This document shows positions 1 to 11,194 of a stretch of DNA of 64,000 nt, one piece after another. A model generated the notes under the pieces. It did not search any database and was not told the origin of the DNA. It saw only the letters and a program-made list of their open reading frames with translations. A program made the translations under genes and the position numbers. The first letter of the stretch is position 1; each line of letters starts with the position of its first letter. The stretch comes from Brassica napus (taxonomy: Eukaryota; Streptophyta; Magnoliopsida; Brassicales; Brassicaceae): positions 17,946,598-18,010,597 of the forward strand of contig NC_063439.1 of the NCBI RefSeq assembly GCF_020379485.1, in the 5' to 3' direction.

Positions 1-2235
1 TTGATTGATAGAAATACCACTGCTGTTCCTTGCAATCTCAAAACCAAGAAAGTATTTGGCAATACCAAGATCACGTAGCTTGAATGCACGACTGAGAGAG
101 GCTTTGAAGTCATCGATGGCTGCATTATCGTTGCCCACAATCAGAATATCATCCACATAGACAAGAGCCGCAACAAAGACATTCTCTGATCTTCTAACAA
201 ACAAGGAATGATCAGAAGGAGCCTGTGTGAAACCCTCAGATAAAATGACATGGCAGAGCTTGTGATTCCATTGCCGAGAGGCTTGTTTCAGTCCATAGAG
301 AGACTTATGAAGACGACAAACAGAATTCGGAGGAACGGTTCGACCAGTCAACTCTTCATAGCCTTGAGGAATTGTCATATAGATCTCCTCATCCAAGTCT
401 CCATTGAGAAAGGCATTGCTAATGTCAAGCTGCTGTATGAACCAGTTCTTAGCTGCAGCCAAACTGAGCAGCAGGCGAAATGTTCCCAACTTAGCAACAG
501 GGGAGAAAGTATCTAAGAAGTCAAGACCTTCTAACTGAGTGTATCCTTTGGCCACCAAGCGAGACTTAGGGCGTTCAACGGTGCCATCTGCATGGAACTT
601 GTATGTATTGACCCATTTACAACCAACCGGATGTTTCCCTGGAGGCAGTGGACAGATAGACCAAGTACCAGTGTCTTCTAGAGATGACATTTCAGATTTC
701 ATAGCACCTTTAAACTCTTCACTCAGAATGGCTTCTTGGAAAGATTTTGGAGCAGTGACCGTGGTGATATTAATAAGAAAATCACGGTGCTGAGAATCTA
801 ACTTATCATAAGAAGGACACGCAGAAATCGGATATGAAGTAGTATGAGTGGAGTGAGAAGGAAAAATTTTAGTTTTATCCAAAAGGTAGCAATGATACTG
901 ATCTAGATATGCAGGAACTCTAGTTTGACGTTTACTACGTTGAGAAGGAATACTAGATGCACAATGAGGTTGATCAGTATCACTAGTAGAAGGGATAAAT
1001 GTGTTAGGATCAGACAATGTTGGAACCGAAGTATGATCATTAGCAAAAGGAAATTCCGTTGAAGATGTAGGCCCTAAGTCAAAGAAAGCCGGAAAAGGAG
1101 AATCTGGAACAGGAAGTGGTAAAACATCTTGATCAAAAATGTCATCACCTAACGAATGTGAAAGTCTTTCAGAAAAGGGAAAAGTGGATTCATGAAAAAT
1201 GACATTGCGTGAAATTGAAATCTTGTTCGTTTGAAGATCAAAAACTTTATAGCCTTTATAACCTTGTGGATAACCAAGAAAAACACAAGGCGTTGCGCGT
1301 GGAGAAAATTTATGACGATCTTTCAAAAGAGTTGATGTGAAACAGAGGCAACCAAAGACACGAAGATGACTATAACCAGGAGCTTTAGTAGTAAGTATTT
1401 CAAAAGGGGATTTGTTTTGAAGTAGAGGAGTTGGTGTTCTGTTAATGAGGTAAATGGCAGTTTGAATGCAATCACCCCAATATTCTATAGGAATGTTAGA
1501 CTGAAAGAGCAAAGATCGAGCTACATTCAAGATATGTTGATGTTTTCTCTCCACAACAGAGTTTTGTTGTGGAGTGTATGCACAAGAAAAATAATGCATA
1601 ATGCCTTTGGATTTTAACAAAGAAGTGAAAGCCAATTCTGGAGCATTGTCTGTCCTAATTGCTTTTATGGTGGTTTTATATTGGTTTTCAACATATGTAA
1701 TGAACTCAGGAAAAATCGTAGCCAAAGAACCTTTGTCTTTAAGAAGATAAACCCAAGTAACTCTACTGCAATCATCAACAATAGTCAAAAAATATCTATA
1801 ACCATCAACAGTTGGTACATGAAAAGGACCCCATATATTAAGATGGACTAGATCAAAAGGAGAAGAAGCAATATTATTCAAAGATTCAAATGATAAACGC
1901 TTCTGTTTTGCTAAAGGACACACTTTACACAAATGATCATGACTAATTTTGTCCTTTGAAAGATCCAAACATTTAGAAAGTATTTGAATTTTATTCGATG
2001 ATGGATGACCCAAACGTTGATGCCACACTTCAGAAGAAACTTGAGCTAGATGATGAATGTGAGCAGTTGTGAAAGATGCAGGAGCATTGGAATCCAGGAT
2101 ATAAAGATTGTGTTGGAGGTTACTCTTCCCAATCATGTAATCCGGAATATGCTCCTGGATGAGATCAAGAGGATTGTAAGCAAGAATATGACATGAATGA
2201 GATGAAAACAACACAGTAAGTGAGGTGTTTTTTAG
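1..2235 (-). pseudogene. pol: copia pol: integrase and reverse transcriptase, open to window edge
   Basis: One reading frame stays open in every segment I checked from about 2235 down to base 1. It begins in the pre-integrase zinc finger (WHQRLGHPS near 2005-2030, with a CxxC pair near 1915), followed by the integrase core with the copia-type KAIRTDNAPE stretch near 1650. A YKGYKVFD-type segment near 1230-1260 follows, then a reverse transcriptase with LYGLKQASRQW near 268-300 and the catalytic YVDD motif near 145-160. The frame lacks its own start and would be read through from gag. A stop at 2236-2238 in this frame and a shift in a run of A just upstream disconnect it from gag. The domains themselves look well preserved, which suggests fairly recent activity. 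Confidence 0.9.
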
Positions 2236-2303
2236 TTAATGCACTAATGCTCAAGAGATTAAAATTGAAGTTAGGAACAAACAACACAGAATCAAGAATC
2301 AGT

Positions 2304-3761
2304 TTATCGGAGAGAACTATAGTTCCAGAAATCCGTGACAGCTATTTGGGTTCCATTTGGTAACGTGACAGATGTGTTGTTTATCAATCGTGTGTTAGAA
2401 AACATTTTCAAATCCGAACAAACATGACAACTAGCACATGTGTCTATAACCCATGAATGCGTTTGTAAAGTAAGGCTGTCTTTTATTCCCGCAGAAGAAA
2501 TAAAATGGTTAAGCAGAGTACCTGATGTGGAAGGATGAGATGAAGCAAGAGCAACGAGATGAGGCTCAGGTTTGACAGTGGAAACAGAGCCATCAGAGAG
2601 TTTAATGGTGCTGCCTGAAATCTGAGAATGATTGTTCTCAATACCAGAAGATGTGGCTTTGAGAACACTTAGCAATTGCTGGACTTGATCTGCTGTGACT
2701 GTCCCCAAGTGAGCACCTTGTTGATCATGCATGGAGATACTTCCAAAGTCCTGAGTGATGAGATTGGCCACGTTAGTACCCTTATGCCACGCTTGTTGAC
2801 TTCCAGTAGACTGAGAAGAAGAGCCATTGAGATTCTTAGAACTCGAGGAAGGAATCTTATATCCCTGAGGATAACCGTGTAGTTTGTAGCAACGGTTAAC
2901 TGTATGTCCAGAGAGACCACAATGTGAGCAAATCGGCCTGTTCTTCTGTCTGTTATAGCCACCACTGTAAGCTGCAACCATCGGCTCAGAAGAAACCGTT
3001 GAAGAGGCCTGAAAAGTAAGGTTGCTCGTAGTCTTCATTGATCGCTGGCGTTCCTCTTGGGAGATGAGGTTAAAAACTCTAGCCAACAACGGCTTTGGTT
3101 CCATCATCAGTATCTGTCCTCTAATAGCCGTGAAAGTATCATTCAATCCCATAAGAAACTTCAAGACGCGATCTTGCTCTTCCCTCGTAGCAAGGCGTTT
3201 ATGACTGTCACAATCCAAGCGACCACAACAACAAGTATATGGATCATCGTGATTCTTAAGCTCCTCCCACAGCTGCTTAAGACGAGTATAGTACTCACTG
3301 ACCTTCTGAGAACCTTGTGTTTCAGCATAAAGTTGCTGTTTAATCTCTGCTGTACGAGGGCCATCACTCTGCTTGAACTGATCATGTATATCCTGCCACA
3401 TCTGCTTTGCAGTATCAAGATACATGACACTCTTTGCAATATCCTTATCAACAGAGTTCACGATCCATGTGCAAACAATGTTGTTGCAGCGTGACCAAGA
3501 TCCATAATCTGGATGACTCTCATCTAAATCAGGATAAGTTCCAGTAACAAAGACTGCCTTATTCCTAGCACCTAAGGCCATAAGCATAGATCTACGCCAG
3601 CTATTGAAGTTCCCAAGACCAGTGAGTTTCTCAGAAACAAGAGATATACCAGCATGATCTGCATGATGAACGTAAAGAGGATTGGATCGCGGATCAGAAA
3701 GTGACGGAGTTTCGGCATTGGAGAAAGACGGTGGCACTTGATCCGGTTCCGAAGACGTCAT
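2304..3761 (-). pseudogene. gag: copia gag with zinc knuckle and start of protease
   Basis: About 485 codons from the ATG at 3761; a GTG further upstream is in frame but is not the likely start. The N-terminal third resembles the copia gag domains (Retrotran_gag_3/UBN2 families), with LTGLGNFNSWRRSM followed by a nucleocapsid CX2CX4HX4C zinc knuckle at about residues 277-291 (CSHCGLSGHTVNRC). The protease motif lies near residue 438 and reads DTCA, where retroviral-type proteases have DTGA or DTGS, so the glycine next to the catalytic aspartate is a cysteine. The frame then ends early at 2304 through a frameshift. Gag would form the cytoplasmic virus-like particle. The product is probably full-length but unprocessed. 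Confidence 0.88.
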
Positions 3762-3999
3762 CGGAGAGCAAAGAATCACAATCTAGATTGAAAAGAAGCA
3801 GAATCAATCAAGATCAGAGAACAAGAAGCTTGATTCATAGAAAGGAGATCAAGACGATGAAAGAAACGATGAAGATGACGGCGAGGATCTGCGACGAAAG
3901 TAGTTCAAGAAACTCGCAAATCGAAGAAGGAATAAAAGCACTCATGGTGAAGAGAGTAGCGAGATGGAGCTGAGAAGCGGAAGAAACGAACTCAAAAGA

Positions 4000-4011
4000 G
4001 CTCTGATACCA
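4000..4011 (-). other. primer binding site complementary to initiator tRNA-Met
   Basis: On the minus strand the bases read TGGTATCAGAGC, the standard plant copia primer binding site. A short spacer separates it from the LTR end. Confidence 0.9.
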
Positions 4012-4018
4012 TATTAGA

Positions 4019-4254
4019 TGATCTCAAGCTCGTAACGAAGGAGATGAAAGTGATGAATCGGGAGAGAGAGAGAGTTTGTTACGAGAATGGAAGAAAAGTA
4101 TTATTCAGCTCAAAATATCAGTAACTGTACAAATGTGTTTATATAGGACTGGTTAAAGCTAAAAGAAACTAAACCAGACTCAACCGGGATCTCAATAACC
4201 GGTTTATAACTCTAATATAATCTCTCTCGATCATGTTCATAGACCATCATCACA
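4019..4254 (-). repeat. 5' LTR of the copia element
   Basis: Read on the minus strand this stretch begins TGTGATGATGG and ends GAGATCA, the TG...CA boundary expected of an LTR. It lies just upstream of the primer binding site and is about 235 bp, short but normal for copia. The outer end could be 2 bp shorter (4252). The 3' LTR is outside the window, so the boundary rests on the TG/CA rule only. Confidence 0.7.
4138..4145 (-). promoter_or_regulatory. TATA box inside the LTR
   Basis: TATATAAA on the minus strand, about 120 bp before the LTR end. A (CT)n tract follows downstream. This is the likely start region for element RNA. Confidence 0.6.
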
Positions 4255-5350
4255 TGCCTAAGCGAGAATTATTGCTCAGTTGTTTTATTGCATTTTACTA
4301 AGCCTTATTTTGTGGGATTTATTATTTTCGTCCTCATCGTGTCCTCCCCTTCCCTCTTCCTACGACAGTGAAGGACCTACCCAACCAGGCAACCAATGAT
4401 ATTAAACTATACATCTGTACATGCCTATTAAACTATACATGCCAACTTGGCAACTTCATTGCTTCGTACCGCACGAGAAACAACAGTGCGGTTATGTCGG
4501 TAGGTTACTAGTAATAGTACCATGTCAATTTAACGTGATTAACAAAATTATTATAAGATCATTGTCGTTATCATTTAAGTTAAAAACACTTAGTGTATTT
4601 GGACTGGAAGAGTTTTGACTTGTGAGCGTATCTGATGTTCGATTTTGACAATGATAATGTACATTCAATATTTATTACTTCCTTGTATTATATTACGGCT
4701 TGATTGATGCAATTTCTTTGATCGCTATTTTTTTCTTCCCTTCTTGGTTTGAATAAAACGACAAATGTTTATCTCTGCTCGCTTTTGATTGCGTTTAATA
4801 TAATTTGGATTGATACTTCACGTTATATTCTGGATCGGACCGACGTTGAGAGGACCCTGCCATGATTGTATATCAAACCAATTCCAACTAATATTTAATT
4901 GAGCCCTGGCCCTGCGTAAATATAACGTCATTTAGACGTCTGATTGGTTTTCACACGTCGGTGGATTGAAACATCAGCTTCAACCCAATTTCTATGCGAT
5001 TCATATTAGTTATAATGCAACTTAGACCATTTGGCGACTACTATACAATTTATAAAACAACAAGTAATTTGTAAGCTTTCAATAAACACCAGTTAAGCGT
5101 TTTTTTATTAATAGATTCCAACAAATGTATATTGAATCCGATCTTAGGTTAGAAGTTTCGTTTTTATTATTATAGAACAGTAAGACAATCAATCAGATTA
5201 ATTAGTTATATATCATCAAATTAAACTGAACATATTCCTAGGTTGTAAAAGTCTAATCCACTGTTTGTTTTTTCTTCTTCACTGTTTTTTTAATATTCCA
5301 CCGCGTGTTACGGCCAATGGTAGAATAAAAAAAACCTAGACAAAGTTGTA
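4255..5350. other. intergenic DNA upstream of first PMEI gene
   Basis: AT-rich, with no long frame that resembles a known protein. It contains the distal promoter of the PMEI gene at 5438. No repeat structure was recognised. Confidence 0.5.
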
Positions 5351-5355
5351 CACAC

Positions 5356-5363
5356 TATAAATA
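5356..5363 (+). promoter_or_regulatory. TATA box of first PMEI gene
   Basis: TATAAATA about 75 bp upstream of the ATG, followed by a CT-rich leader typical of plant 5' UTRs. Confidence 0.7.
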
Positions 5364-5437
5364 TTCAACCCCACCTCTTTCTTCTCCACACACTCAATTC
5401 TCTAACTTTCTATCTATCTTTCTTACAAGAAACACCA

Positions 5438-6052
5438 ATGGCCAAACTAAACCAAACTTTCTTTCTAATCCTCTCAATCTGCTACTTCTTATCGCCGGCG
5501 CTCACTGCCGCCACCACAGCCTTACGGGCTGGAGCTTCCAATAAAGCCGTAAACTTCATCCAAACATCTTGCAAAACCACCACATACCCAGCCGTCTGCT
5601 TCCACTCCCTCTCAGCCTACGCAAATGCCATACAAACAAGCCCTAAACGCTTAGCCGAGACCGCTCTAGCCGTTACCCTGAGCCGAGCCCAATCCACGAA
5701 ACTCTTCGTCTCGCGTCTGACGCGTTTCAAGGGCCTTAAGAAGCGCGAGATCGAAGCCATCAAGGACTGCGTGGAGGAGATCAACGATACCATTGACCGT
5801 TTAACTAAGTCGGTCCAAGAGATGAAGCTATGTGGGAGTGCCAAAAATCAAGAACAGTTTGCGTTCCACATGAGTAATGCTCAGACTTGGACTAGTGCGG
5901 CTTTGACCGATGAGAACACTTGCTCAGATGGTTTCTCGGGTCGGGTCATGGATGGAAGGATCAAGAACTCGGTTCGAGCTAGAATTGTTAACGTGGGCCA
6001 CGAAACCAGCAACGCCTTATCCTTGATTAATGCATTTGCTAAAAAGTATTAA
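5438..6052 (+). CDS. plant invertase/pectin methylesterase inhibitor (PMEI) domain protein
   Basis: Single-exon gene, 204 residues. Residues 1-24 form a hydrophobic signal peptide (LILSICYFLSPALTA), so the product is secreted to the cell wall. The PMEI domain fills the rest. The four family cysteines are present as Cys45/Cys54 and Cys111/Cys162, expected to form two disulfides, with the conserved TCSDGF near the fourth. Cys132 is extra. Family members bind pectin methylesterases or acid invertases one to one and block them, adjusting wall pectin methylation. The target enzyme cannot be told from sequence, though the long form without an attached esterase domain fits the PMEI branch. Gene order matches Arabidopsis At5g62350/At5g62360. 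A start at 5438 is supported by the TATA box and the signal peptide. Confidence 0.93.
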   Translation: MAKLNQTFFLILSICYFLSPALTAATTALRAGASNKAVNFIQTSCKTTTYPAVCFHSLSAYANAIQTSPKRLAETALAVTLSRAQSTKLFVSRLTRFKGLKKREIEAIKDCVEEINDTIDRLTKSVQEMKLCGSAKNQEQFAFHMSNAQTWTSAALTDENTCSDGFSGRVMDGRIKNSVRARIVNVGHETSNALSLINAFAKKY

Positions 6053-7369
6053 TTTATAACTAGTTTTAAGAAATATTGTGTCGTATCTCATATATATATA
6101 TATATACACATAATATATAAAATGGTGTCCTAAATGTAATATATGTCGATTTTGTTAGATTTTTTTTTTCTTATGTGGTTTGTACTACTACTATTCATGT
6201 GTATTATGAGTTATTCCCTCCTTCAAAAAGATCTATATTTAAAAAAAATTATTTCAAAAAAAATATATTTTACATTTTCAATGCATAAATTAATTACAAA
6301 TTGTAAATTTAAAAAAATATAGTGATGTTTATAAAAAAATTATTACAGTAGTTAATAGTTGTATGGAATAGTTGATAACAAAAAATAAAAAATAATGTAT
6401 TGGTACATTATTTAAAATTTGATAGTATGTTGTTTTTTAATAAGTATGAAAAACCTGAAACATGCAATTTTTGGGAAACGGAGAGAGTTGGAAATATGGA
6501 CAAGTTGGCACATACTCACTCCCTTTCACACGCATTAGTTTCCTTGCGACAAGTTGGGCATACATTTTCAAGTTTTGACATCGACCATTTTCAAACAACA
6601 GAGAAGTTGAAAAATAGACACATGTAATCTAAGTCTAATTAGTTATTATGAATCACTGCTTTGTAAATCAATTGCAAATGTTGGCGGCAAAACAATACTA
6701 TTTTAATCAAAATAAATAGTCGAATAATTTATTTTATACAGTCGGCTTACCATATGGATCTTATCTCTTAAAATGTATCTTGTTGAAAACAAACCATTAA
6801 CAACTATATGAAAAATATAATAATCTAGTAAAAGGCTTAAAAGAATAAATCAAGTTGATATTACTGTTATAGATATTTTCGTATTCTTGGAACCACATGG
6901 GTTGTGTCTGATGAATACTATTTTTTTCAAAAGCAGTGTGCATAAACACAACACACACATATTGTACGGATGCTAATCGAGCTACGTCTCCCCCAAGAAA
7001 ATATCTCTCGACCTGAAATCCAGGTTATAGTCGGCCTATTATGCATTATTGGCTAAAAAGCTTTTTCATATTCTTCTTTTATTTTTCTGTGTTACTCCAA
7101 CATGAATGGGATGAAATGAGACAAAAACACAAAATTGATGGAATAGAGGAAATTTGAGGAAGAAAATGTCTCCCCGATGAATTTATACTAATTTGGCAAA
7201 TAAATTCTAGACACATTTGTACGAATTAGCAAGAAGATAGTGTGATTGATTTAGTGGAACATTGTTCTTCTGTAATACACACCGTTTGCATCCAGGCCTT
7301 ACAATTCTTTCTAAGATATCACATATTTATTGATGATCTCCTGACATTTATTGATGTATAGAGCAGCGG
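6053..7369. other. intergenic DNA with TA microsatellite and a degenerate MITE-like motif
   Basis: The PMEI 3' region includes a short (TA)n run near 6091-6105. Around 6214-6330 is a sequence beginning TTCCCTCCTTCAAAAAGAT, which resembles the ends of common plant MITEs with CTCCCTC termini. I could not find the second terminus. Nothing else was recognised. Confidence 0.4.
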
Positions 7370-9213
7370 CACATACCATACAACTTGCGCCTTTACTAAA
7401 CTCATCCACTTTTCTTTTGCTGATGATTTTATGATATTTATTGATGGATCCATTGATTCGGTCCAGCAAGTACTATAAGTTCGGAAAGAATTTGAGACAA
7501 AATCAGGTTTGGCTGTTAGTATGCAAAATACTATTTTCTATGCTTCAGGATTAATACAATGCAAAACTGACCTCATTCAAGCCTCAACGGGTATGTCACT
7601 CGGATCTCTTCCCTTCCGGTACTTAGGGGTCCCGTGAACTCCATGAAACTATCTCTCACGAACTGTGAGCCATTGATCCATCAAATAAAGACAAAGTTCT
7701 CTTAATGACCAGCAAAATCTCTATCATTTTTTGGAAGGCTACTTCTCATAAAAACTCTGATTGCGGGAATCACTACTTTCTAGTGCTCTGCGTTTGTACT
7801 GCCAAAATCTTGCATTGCGGTAATCAACTTCCTTTGTAGCTAGTTCCTGTGGAAAGGGAGTTTAGAAGGTCATAATACTGCTAAGTCTCATGGGAAACAG
7901 TTTGTGTTAACAAAGAGACAAGGAGGTCTTGGCGTGAAAGATATGCGTACCTAGATTAAAGCCTGCACTTTTCGACTGATATGGCTTATGTTCTTTAGAC
8001 CTGACTCCGTATGGGTTCAATGGTTCAAGGAGGTGATCCTCAAAGGCTCAGTGCACAATTATTGGACAACATCGCCACAGCAATCTTACTCCTGGCTAGT
8101 GAACAAACTGGACAAATTGCGGAATGAGGTGTTTCCTCTCATAAAGCTCAGGCTTCATAATGGTGAAACGGCTCGGTTCTGGTCAGATAAATGGACTCCA
8201 TTTGGATCTCTCTACACTCATCTCTCGGGCAGCAACTCAAGATTGGGGATACCGTACCAAGCAACTGCATCTTCCTTATGTCCTAATGGCTCCTGGGTCC
8301 TTCTTCCCGCTCGAACTGAGGCACAAATACAGCTCTACGCCTACCTTACAACTGTTCAATTGACTGACAATCAAGACTACTATGAATGGGAGATAAATTA
8401 CAAAACATACACTAGTTTCAAAACAGGTATCATTTATGATTTCCTTATGGAACAGTGCCTTGATGTCTCTTGGCATGCTTCTGTCTGGATCTCTAGGGCA
8501 ATACCACACCATAGTTTTCACATGTGGCTAGTGATACATAACAGAATCCCTACTCGTGATAGACTCATCCAATGGGGACTACAAGTTGACCCTCGATGTC
8601 TGCTCTGCAATAGAAACCAAGAAACAATAGATCATCTCTTCTTCTCTTGTGACTTCAGTTACGATCTATGGAAACTAGTGGCGAGAAGACTTGAGATTTT
8701 ACCTAACAAGAACTGGGCGGACACACTAGAACAAATAACTTCTCTCTCATTGCCGGTACCGCAAAGACTACTTGTCCTTCTTACTTGGCAGGCGATGGTA
8801 TATTGGATTTGGAATCAGAGAAACACAAGACTCCATGCGAACACTTTTCGTTTAGCTGACCATATCTTCAAGCAGATCGATCGCCAACTCATGAACAAAA
8901 TCCAGAGATTCAGAGACTCCATTCATAATTGATTTTCATTGATGATGCAAAGTTGGATTCGTTTTGGATGATCGTGATCGATATCTACTACTCTGCTCTT
9001 CCTTAACTGTAATGACATTTCCTCTCCATCTGCGGGCTTTTACTCCTTCGGCTTGACTCATCATGGGCTTCTAACTATCTTAGGTTTGACTATTGTGATT
9101 TCTATGTATGGGCTTATTGAAACTCTAAAATCTTTTGGGCTTTTGTAAACATTTTACTATTTTAGGTCTTTTATTCAATTTAAGAAAGCAGTTTGCAAAA
9201 AAAAAAAAAAAAA
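7370..9213 (+). mobile_element. 5'-truncated LINE (non-LTR retrotransposon)
   Basis: The left part (7380-7980) is a badly broken reverse transcriptase in which the FADD box survives as LFFADDFMIF-like text in shifting frames. The right part (7988-8932) is an open frame of 314 residues with a zf-RVT domain, the zinc-binding domain downstream of plant LINE reverse transcriptases (CLLCNRNQETIDHLFFSC near residues 205-225). The insertion ends in a run of A at about 9196-9213. No target duplication was recognised. It carries no functional enzyme. Confidence 0.85.
7988..8932 (+). pseudogene. LINE ORF2 C-terminal fragment, zf-RVT domain
   Basis: 314 codons open. It starts inside the post-polymerase linker (ARFWSDKW is typical of plant LINE ORF2) and runs through the zf-RVT zinc finger, with the pattern CxxC...HxxxxC and NRIPTRDRL before it. 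No endonuclease or intact reverse transcriptase is attached, so this is a relic. The surviving frame is a leftover and not evidence of function. Confidence 0.85.
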
Positions 9214-9911
9214 TCTCATATTTTGAAAAAAGAAGAAGTAATGCTAGTATGTTGGATATCATAGATTCCATCTGTTTAAAAATAGTTGATGTTTTGGTTT
9301 ATTGCACAAAAATTAAGATATACACTTTTATCGAAAAAGTATAATTAAAAATATAAATAAAAACTAATTCAACCAATCATCAAAAGAACTATAAAACATA
9401 ATTGGTCATACAATTTTCAGTAACACTAAAACTAATATAAAAATACCAAAACATCATGTATTTTGAAACATCAAAAACTCTTCAAACATCATTTATTTTG
9501 GAACGGAGTGAGTAGTATAAACTACCAAATCGATGAAATCTTAAACTTTAGTATCTCAACTTAATATTATATATACATATACAACATATATATAATATAA
9601 ATTTACAATGTTAGATATATAGTCTATATGTGATTTTATAATCAATCTTATAATAGTATATAATATAGGAAGCCTAAGACCAAGTCCAACAATGAAATCT
9701 AAAGAGAGTATTTTCTATTAATTTTTAAAAAAAATATATGTGAAAGAATATGGGAGAGTTCTATGAGAGAAAAATTAGGATACTGGGTTTTATAGCTGTC
9801 ACCCATATGTTGGTTTTAATAATTAAAAAGTTGAAACATAAATTTTTCATTAAAATGTTTTTCTCTTTTTTTCTTAGAAACTTTGGTAGTTTCTGCTGAT
9901 AGAGTTGTCCT
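9214..9911. other. AT-rich flank between two LINE insertions
   Basis: Contains a second CTCCCTC-type MITE remnant (around 9490-9520, reading GGAACGGAGTGAGTA) and a stretch starting about 9676 (TAAGACCAAGTCCAACAATG) that looks like the end of a MITE. No gene is visible. Confidence 0.4.
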
Positions 9912-9927
9912 AAAAACACATGAAGTG
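9912..9927 (+). repeat. target-site duplication, left copy
   Basis: AAAAACACATGAAGTG, repeated exactly at 11179-11194 on the other side of the LINE. Confidence 0.9.
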
Positions 9928-11178
9928 TCAGCATTACCAAAAACTCAATCTCAAATTTTAAATCAGTCTCTTGTGGTGGGAGATCTTATAAATCCCATTG
10001 ATTGTTCCTGGAATGGGGATTTTCTGGATGCATATTTTCATCCAGACGATGTGAAGACTATTCGCGGTATAGCAATTAGCCGGACACAAAGGCCAGATAC
10101 GTACGACTGGATGTTTACAGAATTTGGTAAATACTCGGTTAAATAAGGTTTTAGGACTGAATCTTTATACCCGGATAGGGCCCAAGAATGATAAGTTATG
10201 GACCAAATATTAAACCCCCCCTTTTCATTTTCGTATGCTCCCTGAAACTAAGCCACTTTGTTTGGCAAGTTTTATCTGGGACACTGCCAGTGTCAAAGAA
10301 TCTGAAGGCCCGCGGCATTGAATGTGATCTTCAGTGTGGTATTTGTGGGGCAGAGGAGGAATCTATCTATCATGTTCTCTTTGAATGTCCACCAGCATTA
10401 CAAACTTGGGCTTTATCTCGGATCCCTTCCCCTCCCGGAATTTTTCGATCATCATCAGTTTTTACCAGTTTGGACTATCTTTTTTGGAGGCCTCCAAAGG
10501 AGGTTGATTCGGATTGTTTTCCATGGATTATGTGGTATATATGGAATTGAAATGACAAAATTTATACTAATAAGAATGGGAATCCTCAAGAAATTCTGCG
10601 CAAAGCAGAAGTAAAAGGAACACTTTGGGCTGAAGCGCAACTTTTGGTACAAGAGCATCATGGGTATTCTCAGGTAGATGTTAACTGGCAGAAAATGGGA
10701 TCTCCACGAGTCTGCTATGTCGATGGGGCATGAGGGAACAAGATATTTTCACCGGACAGGGTTGGTACTGCTGGAAAATGAATTTGGAGGACGTAATGAT
10801 GGGGGCAATGAATCTTCGATGAAGCCTATAACGTTTGCATGCTGAATGTGAACCCTGATTTGGGCAGTGGAGTGTATGAAGACCTTGCAGTTCTCAGATG
10901 TAGTATTTGTGACGGATTGTTCTCAATTGGTGAAGATAGTGTCATCACCTGAAGAATGGCCAACGTTTGCTACACATGGAATAATTATGCCGCTGTAAGA
11001 CTTTCTTCCATAACTTCAAGATAAGACATATTCCAAAGGCACAAAACCCAATGGCATACAAGCTTGCAGTTGTGCGAGGAGTTCTCCTTTAGCTATGTTA
11101 TATGTCGATTCACTACCCCCGGTTTGGCTATCTGAACCGGTGGTTTCATAGGCTAATAGCCTCTTATGTTGTCAAAAA
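9928..11178 (+). mobile_element. 5'-truncated LINE with RNase H domain and clear target duplication
   Basis: Begins directly after the left target duplication and ends in a poly(A) merging into the right one. The content is the C-terminal half of a plant LINE ORF2, frame-broken. It has a linker ending GKYSVK, the zf-RVT domain at 10245-10550 (CDLQCGICGAEEESIYHVLFEC) with FWRPP and MWYIWN, then an RNase H-type domain (RVT_3) around 10680-11130 with CYVDGA, AECE-like and VTDCSQLVK text scattered over frames. Stops and frameshifts are frequent. The 3' end reads TATGTTGTC followed by A. This is an immobile relic, but its boundaries are exact. Confidence 0.92.
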
Positions 11179-11194
11179 AAAAACACATGAAGTG
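11179..11194 (+). repeat. target-site duplication, right copy
   Basis: Identical to 9912-9927. The first bases overlap the poly(A) tail, so the true duplication is 12-16 bp. Confidence 0.9.

Larger units (their letters stand above)
1..4254 (-). mobile_element. Ty1/copia LTR retrotransposon (partial, left side runs off window)
   Basis: The element reads right to left: 5' LTR (4019-4254), tRNA-Met-type primer binding site, untranslated leader, gag, protease, integrase, reverse transcriptase. Integrase preceding reverse transcriptase defines the Ty1/copia order. RNase H and the 3' LTR lie beyond base 1, so LTR identity and target duplication cannot be checked. Gag and pol are separated by at least two frame breaks near 2227-2330, and the protease active site is altered, so this copy is not autonomous as it stands. 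Confidence 0.93.
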
